Below are positions 16,874-26,448 of a stretch of 64,000 nucleotides of DNA, piece after piece (position 1 is the stretch's first letter; each line of letters opens with the position of its first letter). The stretch lies in contig NZ_JBEUEL010000007.1 of assembly GCF_041725775.1 (NCBI RefSeq), positions 1 through 64,000 of the forward strand. The letters run 5' to 3'. The position numbers and the translations under genes were made by a program. This DNA comes from Pueribacillus sp041725775 (GTDB taxonomy: Bacteria; Bacillota; Bacilli; Bacillales; UBA6769). The notes under the pieces are model-generated. The model saw only the letters and a program-made list of their open reading frames with translations, was not told the DNA's origin and ran no database searches.

Positions 16874-16986
16874 TGTTTCTGTAATATGTTGATTAATAGT
16901 TGATATGTAATTGAAGTTCTAGATATAATGAAAGTAGATTATTCAACAAACGGGCCATATTGTTGTATAAGTGATGAAATACTGAA

Positions 16987-17015
16987 TTTAAAACTTAGTT
17001 TATATGTGGTAAAAT
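16987..17015 (+). promoter_or_regulatory. Probable promoter of tet(L)
   Basis: TTTAAA (16987-16992), a 17-base spacer and TAAAAT (17010-17015) precede the leader peptide. The -10 is good and the -35 is moderate. The region is the one normally carried upstream of tet(L). Confidence 0.5.
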
Positions 17016-17044
17016 GTTTTAATCAAGTTTAGGAGGAATTAATT

Positions 17045-17107
17045 ATGAAGTGTAATGAATGTAACAGGGTTCAATTAAAAGAGGGAAGCGTATCATTAAC
17101 CCTATAA
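17045..17107 (+). CDS. tet(L) leader peptide, 20 aa
   Basis: An ATG at 17045 follows AGGAGG by eight bases and encodes a 20-residue peptide starting [10 protein letters not shown] and ending SVSLTL. I recognise this as the regulatory leader found before tet(L)/tet(K). Translation of the leader with drug-slowed ribosomes changes the mRNA fold or allows re-initiation at the tet(L) site, so that tetracycline raises expression. The tet(L) ribosome site GGAGGG lies 24 bases after the leader stop. Confidence 0.85.
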
Positions 17108-17140
17108 ACTACGTCTGCCCTCATTATTGGAGGGTGAAAT

Positions 17141-18517
17141 GTGAATACATCCTATTCACAATCGAATTTACGACACAACCAAATTTTAATTTGGCTTTGC
17201 ATTTTATCTTTTTTTAGCGTATTAAATGAAATGGTTTTGAACGTCTCATTACCTGATATTGCAAATGATTTTAATAAACCACCTGCGAGTACAAACTGGG
17301 TGAACACAGCCTTTATGTTAACCTTTTCCATTGGAACAGCTGTATATGGAAAGCTATCTGATCAATTAGGCATCAAAAGGTTACTCCTATTTGGAATTAT
17401 AATAAATTGTTTCGGGTCGGTAATTGGGTTTGTTGGCCATTCTTTCTTTTCCTTACTTATTATGGCTCGTTTTATTCAAGGGGCTGGTGCAGCTGCATTT
17501 CCAGCACTCGTAATGGTTGTAGTTGCGCGCTATATTCCAAAGGAAAATAGGGGTAAAGCATTTGGTCTTATTGGATCGATAGTAGCCATGGGAGAAGGAG
17601 TCGGTCCAGCGATTGGTGGAATGATAGCCCATTATATTCATTGGTCCTATCTTCTACTCATTCCTATGATAACAATTATCACTGTTCCGTTTCTTATGAA
17701 ATTATTAAAGAAAGAAGTAAGGATAAAAGGTCATTTTGATATCAAAGGAATTATACTAATGTCTGTAGGCATTGTATTTTTTATGTTGTTTACAACATCA
17801 TATAGCATTTCTTTTCTTATCGTTAGCGTGCTGTCATTCCTGATATTTGTAAAACATATCAGGAAAGTAACAGATCCTTTTGTTGATCCCGGATTAGGGA
17901 AAAATATACCTTTTATGATTGGAGTTCTTTGTGGGGGAATTATATTTGGAACAGTAGCAGGGTTTGTCTCTATGGTTCCTTATATGATGAAAGATGTTCA
18001 CCAGCTAAGTACTGCCGAAATCGGAAGTGTAATTATTTTCCCTGGAACAATGAGTGTCATTATTTTCGGCTACATTGGTGGGATACTTGTTGATAGAAGA
18101 GGTCCTTTATACGTGTTAAACATCGGAGTTACATTTCTTTCTGTTAGCTTTTTAACTGCTTCCTTTCTTTTAGAAACAACATCATGGTTCATGACAATTA
18201 TAATCGTATTTGTTTTAGGTGGGCTTTCGTTCACCAAAACAGTTATATCAACAATTGTTTCAAGTAGCTTGAAACAGCAGGAAGCTGGTGCTGGAATGAG
18301 TTTGCTTAACTTTACCAGCTTTTTATCAGAGGGAACAGGTATTGCAATTGTAGGTGGTTTATTATCCATACCCTTACTTGATCAAAGGTTGTTACCTATG
18401 GAAGTTGATCAGTCAACTTATCTGTATAGTAATTTGTTATTACTTTTTTCAGGAATCATTGTCATTAGTTGGCTGGTTACCTTGAATGTATATAAACATT
18501 CTCAAAGGGATTTCTAA
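17141..18517 (+). CDS. tet(L): Tetracycline efflux protein Tet(L)
   Basis: The 458-residue protein has the exact length, N-terminus ([20 protein letters not shown]) and overall sequence of Tet(L), a 14-helix MFS antiporter that exports the tetracycline-divalent metal complex in exchange for protons and can also exchange Na+/K+ for H+. Visible motifs are motif [12 protein letters not shown] (70-80), motif [11 protein letters not shown] (151-160) and the intramembrane Glu30. Translation begins at GTG 17141 after GGAGGG. The leader peptide precedes it and a terminator follows. The gene sits between the recombinase operon and the lysin in opposite orientation to both, clearly acquired cargo. Confidence 0.97.
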
Positions 18518-18523
18518 ATCGTT

Positions 18524-18567
18524 AAAGGATCAACTTTGGGAGAGAGTTCAAAATTGATCCTTTTTTT
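18524..18567 (+). terminator. tet(L) terminator
   Basis: AAAGGATCAA (18524-18533) pairs with TTGATCC(TTT) (18554-18563), followed by a T-run to 18567. It begins six bases after the tet(L) stop. Confidence 0.85.
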
Positions 18568-18602
18568 ATAACAGGAATTCAAATCTTTTTGTTCCATTAA
18601 AG

Positions 18603-18670
18603 GGCGCGATTGTGGAAGAACAAATAGTCATTTAAGTTACAACCGAAGAGTTTAACTACTCCTCGGTTGT
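18603..18670. repeat. Conserved junction and hairpin beside intact lysin
   Basis: GGCGCGATTGTGGAAGAA (18603-18620) matches 7341-7358. The hairpin ACAACCGAAGAGT (18639-18651) with ACTCCTCGGTTGT (18658-18670) follows, and a T-rich stretch leads into the lysin stop. It marks the boundary between tet(L) cargo and prophage and probably ends transcription from the cargo side. Confidence 0.65.
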
Positions 18671-18676
18671 TTTTAT

Positions 18677-19384
18677 TTATTCATACTTCACAAACGCATC
18701 TTTAAAGCCAGCTTTCTTTGCTTTTTCTAGTTGCTTATCTGCATTCTTTTTAGCACTATACGCACCAATCTGAACACGATATAATTTCTTACCGCCAGTT
18801 GATGGCTTAGACGTTGACGTACCTTTCGCTAATTCCTTCTTCACATCTGCCCGAAACGTATCCATTGACTTACCATGCTTTGAAAACCAATGACGTGGAT
18901 CCCCATGGTTACTCGCAATTTTCTTTTGATAGCCTTCATAATGACCGATAATATTTTTCTCGGTTAACTTGTATTGTTTACAAAGATAAGCAGCAAGTTC
19001 AACCGCTTCTTTATAAACCTTATTAAAGTAAGTCTTATCAGTTAAACCATCTTCACAAATTTCAAAACCAATATGTGTATTATTCGCATCACCGCCCGCA
19101 TGCCATCCGCGATGATTCCAAGGTAAAGTTTGGTAAGTTGCAATTGATCCATCTTTTAACTTTCCGATAAAAGCATGAACACATACTTGTCTTCCATCTG
19201 GACGTGGCTGGTTCCAGTGATTGTTGTATTGATTCTTTCCTAACAAACCATCATCTGGGCCAACGTAACGTTTTAAATTGGGATTGTTTGCCCCTGTGCT
19301 ATGGACCATGATTCCTTTTGGTGTAATTTTCCTTCCTGCCTTGTAACATTCATTCTTCGTTAAAAATAATTGTTTTAATTTCAT
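18677..19384 (-). CDS. N-acetylmuramoyl-L-alanine amidase (endolysin) with SPOR-like domain
   Basis: The 235-residue endolysin has an N-terminal Amidase_2 (PGRP-like, zinc-dependent) domain: GIMVHSTGANNPNLKRYVGP supplies the first His, RQVCVHAFIG and LPWNHRGWHAGG the core, GFEICED and IIGHYEGYQ further active-site residues. A Ser/Thr linker (GTSTSKPSTG) leads to a C-terminal SPOR-like repeat (KKLYRVQIGAYSAKKNADKQ) that should bind peptidoglycan. It cleaves the amide between muramic acid and L-Ala during host lysis. It overlaps the holin gene by ATGA and is the last gene of the late operon. A 708-bp pseudogene copy is at 7419. Confidence 0.93.
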   Translation of the reverse strand: MKLKQLFLTKNECYKAGRKITPKGIMVHSTGANNPNLKRYVGPDDGLLGKNQYNNHWNQPRPDGRQVCVHAFIGKLKDGSIATYQTLPWNHRGWHAGGDANNTHIGFEICEDGLTDKTYFNKVYKEAVELAAYLCKQYKLTEKNIIGHYEGYQKKIASNHGDPRHWFSKHGKSMDTFRADVKKELAKGTSTSKPSTGGKKLYRVQIGAYSAKKNADKQLEKAKKAGFKDAFVKYE

Positions 19385-19791
19385 TCTTCATTTCCTCCCT
19401 TATTGTTTAACTGAGCAAGTACATTTTTCAACTTCTCAGGTATTGGTAAACCTAATTGTGAAGCATTTTCCAACATAGAAATACCTTCATTCGAGCAATA
19501 AAAAAAGATGACTGCTGTTCTTAGAACGCTGCCATCCCCTATCAAGTGAGTGTCAATCATATGTCCGACACCTACCAATATAAAAATTAATACCTTTTTA
19601 AATATCCCCCGGTAACCAATTTCACTAGATAGTTCCTTATCGACAATTGCACACATAACTCCAGTGATATAATCAGTAACAACCAATATGATCAATGCAT
19701 ACAAAAAGCCATCTAACCCTCCTAAAAACCAACCAATAAATCCACCTAGCGCTGTAACGATGATTTGTATCCAGTTCCATATATCCTTCAT
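19381..19791 (-). CDS. Phage holin (phi29/Cph1-like holin family)
   Basis: I start at ATG 19791 (MKDIWNWIQIIVTAL, 136 aa) because AAGGGGG lies about ten bases before; an open frame continues upstream without a better site. Three hydrophobic segments are visible (IIVTALGGFIGWFLG, FLYALIILVVTDYITGVMCA, VLIFILVGVGHMI), with the SSEIGYRGIFKK loop and the AVIFFYCSNEGISMLEN region that identify the toxin-secretion/lysis holin family (PF05105). It forms membrane holes that release the amidase encoded by the next gene, with which it overlaps. Confidence 0.93.
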   Translation of the reverse strand: MKDIWNWIQIIVTALGGFIGWFLGGLDGFLYALIILVVTDYITGVMCAIVDKELSSEIGYRGIFKKVLIFILVGVGHMIDTHLIGDGSVLRTAVIFFYCSNEGISMLENASQLGLPIPEKLKNVLAQLNNKGGNEE

Positions 19792-19867
19792 AGAAAAGTT
19801 TCCCCCTTTAATTTTAAAAACATCTATATAAAAAGGATGTCCACATTTTATATACACCCTTAAATGT

Positions 19868-22339
19868 TTATATTTGTTTTGGTAATGCTTCCCAAACTCG
19901 CATATCCTCCTGCCCTAATGACCAAATGGCAATGCCTCGTAATTTCCACCTGTAAGCTGCCTCATTTGCCCAATAAACCAAGCTATCAACATCTTGATAA
20001 TAAAGAATTGAAAAACCATCCGCATCTCCTAAAAATAAACGTGATATCCAAAGGTTAATGTCCTTTGGTTTTATTTTGACGGTATAATCATTTCCCGCAA
20101 TTAGTGGTAATTCTTGTGAGTGGAAGAAATCATAGTCCATTGATATATCATCACTTCTTGTGCTTATCTCCTCCACATCATTATTTACTTTAAAGACCTG
20201 AAACTCGTTATTCCAAGTAACACCTATTCTTGGTATCCTTCCGAATTCTACTGTGTTTCCATTTGGAAAAGTTATATCTACACTTTCATATGGTTCGTAT
20301 GTCCATGCATCTCCTAAACGAAGTAAGTCAGATATCATGCGGTTATCTGAACGAATTCCTGCATAGCCTCCACTGAAATCATTTATATCCACTTTAAATC
20401 TGAATGTGTTTGCTGCCCCGGAATACACCCTGACAGAATTATTTCGTATCCGCATTTCAATCGTATAAAGATTAGGTGAAGTTCGTAAATTAGCATTTGG
20501 GGTGCGTTCTATTTGAACTTTATAACTTCCTAACAGTAAATTACCTTTATACAACTCCAAGCGCTGGGTACTGTAGTTTAAACAACAAAACAAATCGCCA
20601 CAGAACACCCCCGCTCGCCCGCTTCCGTTTTGTGGAAATCCAATTCTCGCCCTAATGTGTATATCTTTAAAATCGGAATATCTCCAGGTCAATTTACCTG
20701 TTCCATCGAGTTGTGCATAAGGTCGTGGATTGTTAAATTCATCTTTTTTCCATACTTCCCATTCACCGCTTAGGGTTGTCCAATAATTGCTAGGCAGCGG
20801 ATTTTCATCCCTGAAGTCCTCGTACCAGATAAGGGCTGAGTCTGGCTTTCTTCTCAATACTTCAGTCGTTAATTTAAATGCCCGATCCGGTTCCACCATT
20901 TGACCATTTACCCCTTTAAATTTTCTTGGAGCAAGTAAGAACTCCGCTTCACCCGCGCTAGATGATTGTTGAAAGTCTGAGCAAACTCTAAAACCATAAA
21001 ACTGTACACCAGGTATTCCTGCTTTAACTTTGATGGTATGTGCACCTGCTGTTAAGGATATATTCTTCTTTAACGTTAACCAGCAAGTCGTTCTCCAATA
21101 AGGCCACCACAGCCTATTTTCATTAAAGGTTGTTTCATTACTATCAATCGATATTTTAATCGAATTCTTATCCCAAAAAGGAAATCCAATTCTTACTGCA
21201 ATGTCATAAGTTCCACTGGATTGCAAAGTGAAATTATAGGTCGTTTCACCGTTCTCTCCAAGAGTAACCATCTGAGAGGAATCAGATACAATTCCAGCAT
21301 GACTATCATAATTACTCCCTAGACGTTCAATAAATATATTTCCGAACTCTGTCTTTTGTTGTTTACTATATGCTGTTAAAAAACTTCTTCGATTATAATC
21401 TTCTGCAATTAATGGATTGGTTCGTGCAATCGCATCTGGACCTTCCATATAATCATAAACATGCGGCAGTGCCCAGGGGACTTTATCGTAATCATCCCAA
21501 TAAGCAATGATAGGAATCATTGGTTGTGGTGGTGCATCATCTGTAAAATTATATCCTCCTATCATCCAAAGCTGTGCTGCATAATACGTATTAGATGTAC
21601 CTCGATAAACCCTATTTAAGTTTTGAGGAGTGTCGTCAATTCGCCAGTTCCAGCCATACCCTGGAAGTCCTAAAAATATCTTCTTAGGTGACATGACGCT
21701 CGTCGCATAATTATAAATACCTTCCAACCAATCTCGCGGGGAAACAGGACCAGGAGCCGAACCTGCCCAAGCCATCCCATAACTCATAATCGCAGCTGTA
21801 TCACAATAAGGATCTAAATCTTCATATACACACCAGTTTTCTCCACCAACAGAACCTTGAACCCCTGTCATCCCAGGTAAGCAAATATTGACAAGCTTTG
21901 ATGAATCGTACTGTTTTACAGTTTGATAAATATCTTTAAATAAAAGGTTTGCGGCATCTTTGTTTTCATAGCCACCACCACGTTCCAAATCAATATCAAC
22001 ACCATCACACCATGGATACTTATTCATGATTCGAACGATTTCTGATAAAAATTTATCTTTTGCTCCATTCGTGTTATTTCTGATTGCTGTAAATATAGAT
22101 GCCGTTCCATGATTCATGATTGTTAGCAACCATTTTATATGCGACCATTTGTTGATATATGGCATCATGCTCGATATACTTGTCCCTGTTTCTTTAATAG
22201 TGCCTGTAATATCTACCTCAAATGTAAATATACCGACCGTGTCAAGCCTATCACCATAATTATTTAATGCTTCGTACATTCTTGCATTTCCCATGAAACT
22301 CCACACCATTGTCTTTTTACCTTCGAGATATTGACTCAT
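19868..22339 (-). CDS. Tail-associated GH18 glycosyl hydrolase with large insertion
   Basis: The 823-residue protein begins with a GH18 TIM-barrel part: SHIKWLLTIMNHGTA, the catalytic signature DGVDIDLE (112-119, acid/base Glu119), AIMSYGMAWAG and KIFLGLPGYGWNWR. The barrel's last strand and helix (GFSILYYQDVDSLVYWANEA, LRGIAIWSLGQEDMRVW) appear only at the extreme C-terminus. About 450 residues of beta-rich modules, including a carbohydrate-binding-like domain (STYDIAVRIGFPFW-type stretch) and a LamG-like region, are inserted between. It probably sits on the tail tip and degrades cell-surface glycan. It overlaps the gene before it by ATGA. Confidence 0.85.
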   Translation of the reverse strand: MSQYLEGKKTMVWSFMGNARMYEALNNYGDRLDTVGIFTFEVDITGTIKETGTSISSMMPYINKWSHIKWLLTIMNHGTASIFTAIRNNTNGAKDKFLSEIVRIMNKYPWCDGVDIDLERGGGYENKDAANLLFKDIYQTVKQYDSSKLVNICLPGMTGVQGSVGGENWCVYEDLDPYCDTAAIMSYGMAWAGSAPGPVSPRDWLEGIYNYATSVMSPKKIFLGLPGYGWNWRIDDTPQNLNRVYRGTSNTYYAAQLWMIGGYNFTDDAPPQPMIPIIAYWDDYDKVPWALPHVYDYMEGPDAIARTNPLIAEDYNRRSFLTAYSKQQKTEFGNIFIERLGSNYDSHAGIVSDSSQMVTLGENGETTYNFTLQSSGTYDIAVRIGFPFWDKNSIKISIDSNETTFNENRLWWPYWRTTCWLTLKKNISLTAGAHTIKVKAGIPGVQFYGFRVCSDFQQSSSAGEAEFLLAPRKFKGVNGQMVEPDRAFKLTTEVLRRKPDSALIWYEDFRDENPLPSNYWTTLSGEWEVWKKDEFNNPRPYAQLDGTGKLTWRYSDFKDIHIRARIGFPQNGSGRAGVFCGDLFCCLNYSTQRLELYKGNLLLGSYKVQIERTPNANLRTSPNLYTIEMRIRNNSVRVYSGAANTFRFKVDINDFSGGYAGIRSDNRMISDLLRLGDAWTYEPYESVDITFPNGNTVEFGRIPRIGVTWNNEFQVFKVNNDVEEISTRSDDISMDYDFFHSQELPLIAGNDYTVKIKPKDINLWISRLFLGDADGFSILYYQDVDSLVYWANEAAYRWKLRGIAIWSLGQEDMRVWEALPKQI

Positions 22340-22917
22340 TGCTTGCCACTTCCTTCTTGCATTTCCTGGAATTCAAATAAAACTCGAGCTGCTTTTCCTT
22401 CTTCGAGTTCTACAATGTGCTTACTATCAGATGCTGCAGTATATTGATAGAACCCTTCTTTTTCTGTTTTACTTTGATTTCGCAATACTTGTCTTTTGGA
22501 AGCCAATAATGAAAATGTATCGTCCGAATTTGCGGCAGCTTTAAAATTCATACGATGCGAACCATAGCCTTGCGATAGTTTAATAGTTCCCGCTTTCATT
22601 GCTTGTAGTGGTGTAATATGACAATCTAGTCCAGCTGCAGTTGTACCTAGATTAAATATGACAATTGTTTCTTTACTTCTAACCACTCCGTTATAAAAAC
22701 GAACTGGGACAACCTCGCTTTCTTCTCTATATTTTTCAAGTGAAGTTTCTGTATTTAAGACATATCCTGTTAACTTATCACCTTCTTGAAGTTGTATATC
22801 TGTATAATAAATCGTCCCCGTACAGTCTGTAACGAACAATTTCAAAGTTACATTCACGACTCTTTTATCTTCTTTCACACGTATCGTTTCACTAAATCGA
22901 GTAAACTGCATCGCCAT
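22336..22917 (-). CDS. Minor tail/structural protein
   Basis: The 193-residue protein lies between the tail-tip and GH18 genes and overlaps the latter. It has no known catalytic motif. Residues about 23-45 (LKLFVTDCTGTIYYTDIQLQ) match a motif in the next small protein (22927-23121), so the two share a domain. The rest (FYNGVVRSKETIVIFNLGTT, SQGYGSHRMNFKAAANSDDT) is beta-rich, compatible with a structural role. I infer a tail accessory protein from position. Confidence 0.7.
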   Translation of the reverse strand: MAMQFTRFSETIRVKEDKRVVNVTLKLFVTDCTGTIYYTDIQLQEGDKLTGYVLNTETSLEKYREESEVVPVRFYNGVVRSKETIVIFNLGTTAAGLDCHITPLQAMKAGTIKLSQGYGSHRMNFKAAANSDDTFSLLASKRQVLRNQSKTEKEGFYQYTAASDSKHIVELEEGKAARVLFEFQEMQEGSGKQ

Positions 22918-22926
22918 TCAAATCAC

Positions 22927-23121
22927 CTAACCATCAAGTGTCCACTTTATTTCTGATACATGCCCAACCCAACCAGTAGCGATTGAGCCACCTTGCAAAA
23001 GAATATCTGTAAAATACACTGCCCCAGTGCAATCTTTTACAAATAATCGAATTGTTAATTTCTTAATTTTCCCAGATCCTTTTGGAGTAATTGCATGTGC
23101 AGTTTGAGTTAAAAACACCAT
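22927..23121 (-). CDS. Small tail protein, paralogous to its neighbour
   Basis: The start is ATG 23121 (MVFLTQTAHAI, 64 aa); an upstream GTG at 23130 falls inside the GAGGTG ribosome site and cannot be used. The core KLTIRLFVKDCTGAVYFTDI is the same motif as in the 193-residue neighbour (LFV.DCTG..Y.TDI.LQ.G). The protein ends ...SEIKWTLDG. It is a small structural or assembly protein of the tail tip; no enzyme motif is seen. Confidence 0.65.
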   Translation of the reverse strand: MVFLTQTAHAITPKGSGKIKKLTIRLFVKDCTGAVYFTDILLQGGSIATGWVGHVSEIKWTLDG

Positions 23122-23132
23122 TGCCAACACCT

Positions 23133-25652
23133 CTAATATAAATCTATGATTCTTTTTTCAATCGAACCATCTTCGTATTCAATTTCCAGCTCAATACCTA
23201 CTTGTCCATTTGGTCCTTTTTCCAAATTCTCTGAACCAATTTGAGCGGATATTGTATAATTTTTTCGATTTGCTGGGTATACGGTTTGATACATAGATTT
23301 CGTCATACCCAAAACACCTTCAGCTTTAAATGAAGCATCACCACTTGCACCGTTATTAGGGTCAACTGTAAAACCAGAATTCACCCAATACGTAAATCCA
23401 TCATCTGCCCTTGAATTTCTCAAATGATTAAACGGTACTAAATCTTTTATTTCCTGCCGATCAAGCACATCTGTGTCATGTAGCATATCTGCAGCCTTAT
23501 CCCACTGGGCTGATGAATCACCTAATTCTTTTAATTTCGTTGACAGTTCAATCACTGTTTTCCATGGTTCTTGTAAGTTATATTGTCTGCGTACAATACG
23601 AGTTTTCACTTGTAAGTTTAATTCTTTATCGTTTACCGTAACGATATCTCCTAAATCCCACTCTTCGTGTTCATAACCCGTTAGAACAGACAAGTCCATT
23701 GCTGTTAAAACATACGACACTCTCGGTTTTGCATATTGTCCTAATCTCATATTTGCAAATTCCAACATTTGATAAGGATTGCTAAATGATGAGGCATCAA
23801 GTGTTGCAATTCGAACTTCCGATGTAAAACTATAATCCTCTACATATGCTTTGTTATTATTGATAGATGAAAATGTCATGCCATCTTTACCGTATGCGTA
23901 TAATCTTGTCACTAAACTTCTTGTATCCACTGTTCTTTGAATACTTTTCATATTCTTTTTATAACTAAATAACGCACCACTATCTTTCCCGCCAAATGTC
24001 AGTAAATGAACTAAACGATTCGCACTATCAAAAATTAAATCTCCACCATGGATATTTTGCACTTCTCGTAATATAGATAATGCATTTTTCTCTTCCGATT
24101 CCCATGTTCGCTTTGTTGTTACATTTACATTCCCAACAGACCACTCCGTTCCTTCTAACGCATATTTCATTGGGACATCAGCAGTATCCGCGTTAAATTC
24201 AATAGGCTGTTTGTCCGTACTAAAAGCTAAGTCATAAAAATCTGCTTCTGCATATACGTGAGTGATGATATTACCTTCTTGGCTTTTTTCATCCGTTATC
24301 GTTCGTATGCGATACACATCGTCTACGATTTGAATTTGTTTTTCGTTTTCAATACTTTCCCTTTTTAAATCATGAAAAGGAATCTTAAACTCTAAGATGT
24401 CAGCACCATTAATTTCACTTGTAACAATGACATCAAACGCATTTTCTAAAACTGCATCCCATGCTCCATTACTATCCAAAACGACAGGCCTAGCAAATCC
24501 AAGCTTTTCATAGGCGGGTTTTGGGATATCATGCAATACAACTTCTATTAGTTTCGGTGTTTTCGTTTCATCTTCTGTCGTTAAAGTAATTCGATAGCGG
24601 ATATAGGCTCTATTAGGTGAAATTAATTCACCTGTTGGTCCAATTGTTTGCCACGAAGTCCAATCCTCAAGGTCATCTGATGTGGATGTTTCTACTAAAC
24701 TAATCGCAGTTGTTCCAGCAATATATTCACTAGTTACTGAAACTCTACCATTGCCACCTAAACTACACTCTTTAGGTACTGTATAGAGCACACCACTACT
24801 TGGATATTTGTTATCCTCTTGCTTTAAAACAACAGCACCTGGCTCTTTTAATGCATCGACTTGAGCTGCACTATCCGCACCATTTGCTTGAATAGAAGAT
24901 TTAAAATATAGGTGTATATCTTCCATTGTTAACTTTGAATCTTTCTCAAAAAACCAATCATCGAAACCACCTGCATAGTAATACGTATCTTGTAACATCC
25001 CCATCACAATATCAGCGGTACATTCCTCATTCAATACACCTGTATAACTTCTTACAGGTGATTGCCAAGTTGCCCCATTCGAGCGATCGCCGATAAAGTT
25101 TTGAATTGTTTTATCAGCCTTATTTATGATTGTTGTGATAAAATACCAACCATTATTTACAAAGCTAATACTTGGTGTCTCGGATGTATCATAAATTAAT
25201 GTCCCCGCGTTGTTATAAAGCATTAATCGTAGTCTACCTTGATATAAAGATATATAGAAAATTGGTTGTCCTGGTCCATTTCTTGTACTAAATATAGGAA
25301 TAAATGTTTGACCGATTGAATAGGTTGTTGGATTTATCCAGCCACCGACAACAATTTTCTCCCCTAAATCAGTAAAAAAGCTACCATCATTGGTAGCGGT
25401 GAGATACGTCTTTTCACTTGTTGGATTGACAATATTCTGCCTGAAAAATCGCCCAAACTTCCCTGCCACTAAACTGGCAGATGTTCCAGACCAATTTGAT
25501 ATAGTAAAATGATGATTATTTGTGCCACTATCTATCAGCTTACTTTCATTTGGTTGTGATTCATTAAAACGCCATAATGCGACTGTTTCATCATGAATCG
25601 GAAACTCACCAGTAAAATCTGTTTGAGATGTTACAACCGATTTAATCGCCAT
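23133..25652 (-). CDS. Tail-tip protein with LamG-like and tail-endopeptidase-type domains
   Basis: The 839-residue protein opens with a LamG-like carbohydrate-binding domain (ALWRFNESQPNESKLID, KIVVGGWINPTTYS, GGFDDWFFEKDSKLTMEDIH; about 15-250). The central part (about 390-700) resembles the phage minor structural / ReqiPepy6 Gp37-like tail protein that forms the tail tip hub: DILEFKIPFHDLKRESIENE, ILREVQNIHGGDLIFD, WDLGDIVTVNDKELNLQVKT. The C-terminus is another beta module. Its place directly after the distal tail protein is canonical for a baseplate hub/receptor-binding component. It should mediate host-surface contact. Confidence 0.82.
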   Translation of the reverse strand: MAIKSVVTSQTDFTGEFPIHDETVALWRFNESQPNESKLIDSGTNNHHFTISNWSGTSASLVAGKFGRFFRQNIVNPTSEKTYLTATNDGSFFTDLGEKIVVGGWINPTTYSIGQTFIPIFSTRNGPGQPIFYISLYQGRLRLMLYNNAGTLIYDTSETPSISFVNNGWYFITTIINKADKTIQNFIGDRSNGATWQSPVRSYTGVLNEECTADIVMGMLQDTYYYAGGFDDWFFEKDSKLTMEDIHLYFKSSIQANGADSAAQVDALKEPGAVVLKQEDNKYPSSGVLYTVPKECSLGGNGRVSVTSEYIAGTTAISLVETSTSDDLEDWTSWQTIGPTGELISPNRAYIRYRITLTTEDETKTPKLIEVVLHDIPKPAYEKLGFARPVVLDSNGAWDAVLENAFDVIVTSEINGADILEFKIPFHDLKRESIENEKQIQIVDDVYRIRTITDEKSQEGNIITHVYAEADFYDLAFSTDKQPIEFNADTADVPMKYALEGTEWSVGNVNVTTKRTWESEEKNALSILREVQNIHGGDLIFDSANRLVHLLTFGGKDSGALFSYKKNMKSIQRTVDTRSLVTRLYAYGKDGMTFSSINNNKAYVEDYSFTSEVRIATLDASSFSNPYQMLEFANMRLGQYAKPRVSYVLTAMDLSVLTGYEHEEWDLGDIVTVNDKELNLQVKTRIVRRQYNLQEPWKTVIELSTKLKELGDSSAQWDKAADMLHDTDVLDRQEIKDLVPFNHLRNSRADDGFTYWVNSGFTVDPNNGASGDASFKAEGVLGMTKSMYQTVYPANRKNYTISAQIGSENLEKGPNGQVGIELEIEYEDGSIEKRIIDLY

Positions 25653-25659
25653 AATAAAA

Positions 25660-26433
25660 TCACCTCCATCTACTTTGACTTAATATGTGAAGTTCCGTAA
25701 ATGCTGCTCCTGTACTATTTACTTTTATTTCATTACTACCAGGATATAAAACTGGAAAATTTAACTCATCTAAAACAGATAAACCATTACGAACCGTATT
25801 TCCACTTGTATCTGTTATTTTTGCCGTCAGCAATCCACTATCAACGATTAATATTTCATTTGATGATAATGGTCCATTAACTTTTAAACTCTCACCATTT
25901 GTAGTAATCGTTAAAAATGTCGAACTTGAACTACTGATGTTCCCTTTCATCCGATATATCGGGAAGGACTCTATATTGCCTAACTCCCTTTCAACTACAT
26001 GGCTACCAGTAGAATTAATCGTAAATTGCTCATCTGTAATCGCATAACCATAAGGGTCTGGACAAACAAATGTAAGTTCAAAGGAACCTGCACTTCTTAA
26101 TATTCGTTCACAATCCACTTCCTCTACTAAACGTGCTAAAAAATATCTGTTTGGAATATCGTCTAGCACTAATTGTTTTAATCCTAAATTAGGGTTCAAC
26201 CATTCAGCTACATCATCCAATAGATGAATCACTTCGGTAAATGACTGCTGCGGAAAAATATTACAAATGACTTTGATATATTTTTCTGATGTATCTGAAC
26301 CTAGATCGGCAATTCCCATTCGACCAGGTATTACTTCAAATGCATTTCTAGGAGCGGGAGAAACTTGCCAACTAACAATTATTGCAGTGATTTTCATATT
26401 TTTCGAATGAACGCCATCAAATGTAAACCCCAT
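25660..26433 (-). CDS. Distal tail protein (Dit family)
   Basis: The start is ATG 26433 (MGFTFDGVHSKNMKI, 257 aa); the GTG three codons upstream lies inside the AAGGAG ribosome site. FTFDGVHSKNMKI is the usual opening of siphovirus Dit/tail-family proteins, RYFLARLVEEVDCERILRSA and GSFELTFVCPDPYGYA complete the N-terminal domain that forms a hexameric ring at the tail end, and the C-terminal part is a galectin-like sandwich. It joins the tail tube to the tip protein encoded next. The gene follows the tape-measure gene. Confidence 0.88.
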   Translation of the reverse strand: MGFTFDGVHSKNMKITAIIVSWQVSPAPRNAFEVIPGRMGIADLGSDTSEKYIKVICNIFPQQSFTEVIHLLDDVAEWLNPNLGLKQLVLDDIPNRYFLARLVEEVDCERILRSAGSFELTFVCPDPYGYAITDEQFTINSTGSHVVERELGNIESFPIYRMKGNISSSSSTFLTITTNGESLKVNGPLSSNEILIVDSGLLTAKITDTSGNTVRNGLSVLDELNFPVLYPGSNEIKVNSTGAAFTELHILSQSRWR

Positions 26434-26448
26434 GCAGCCCACTCCTTT

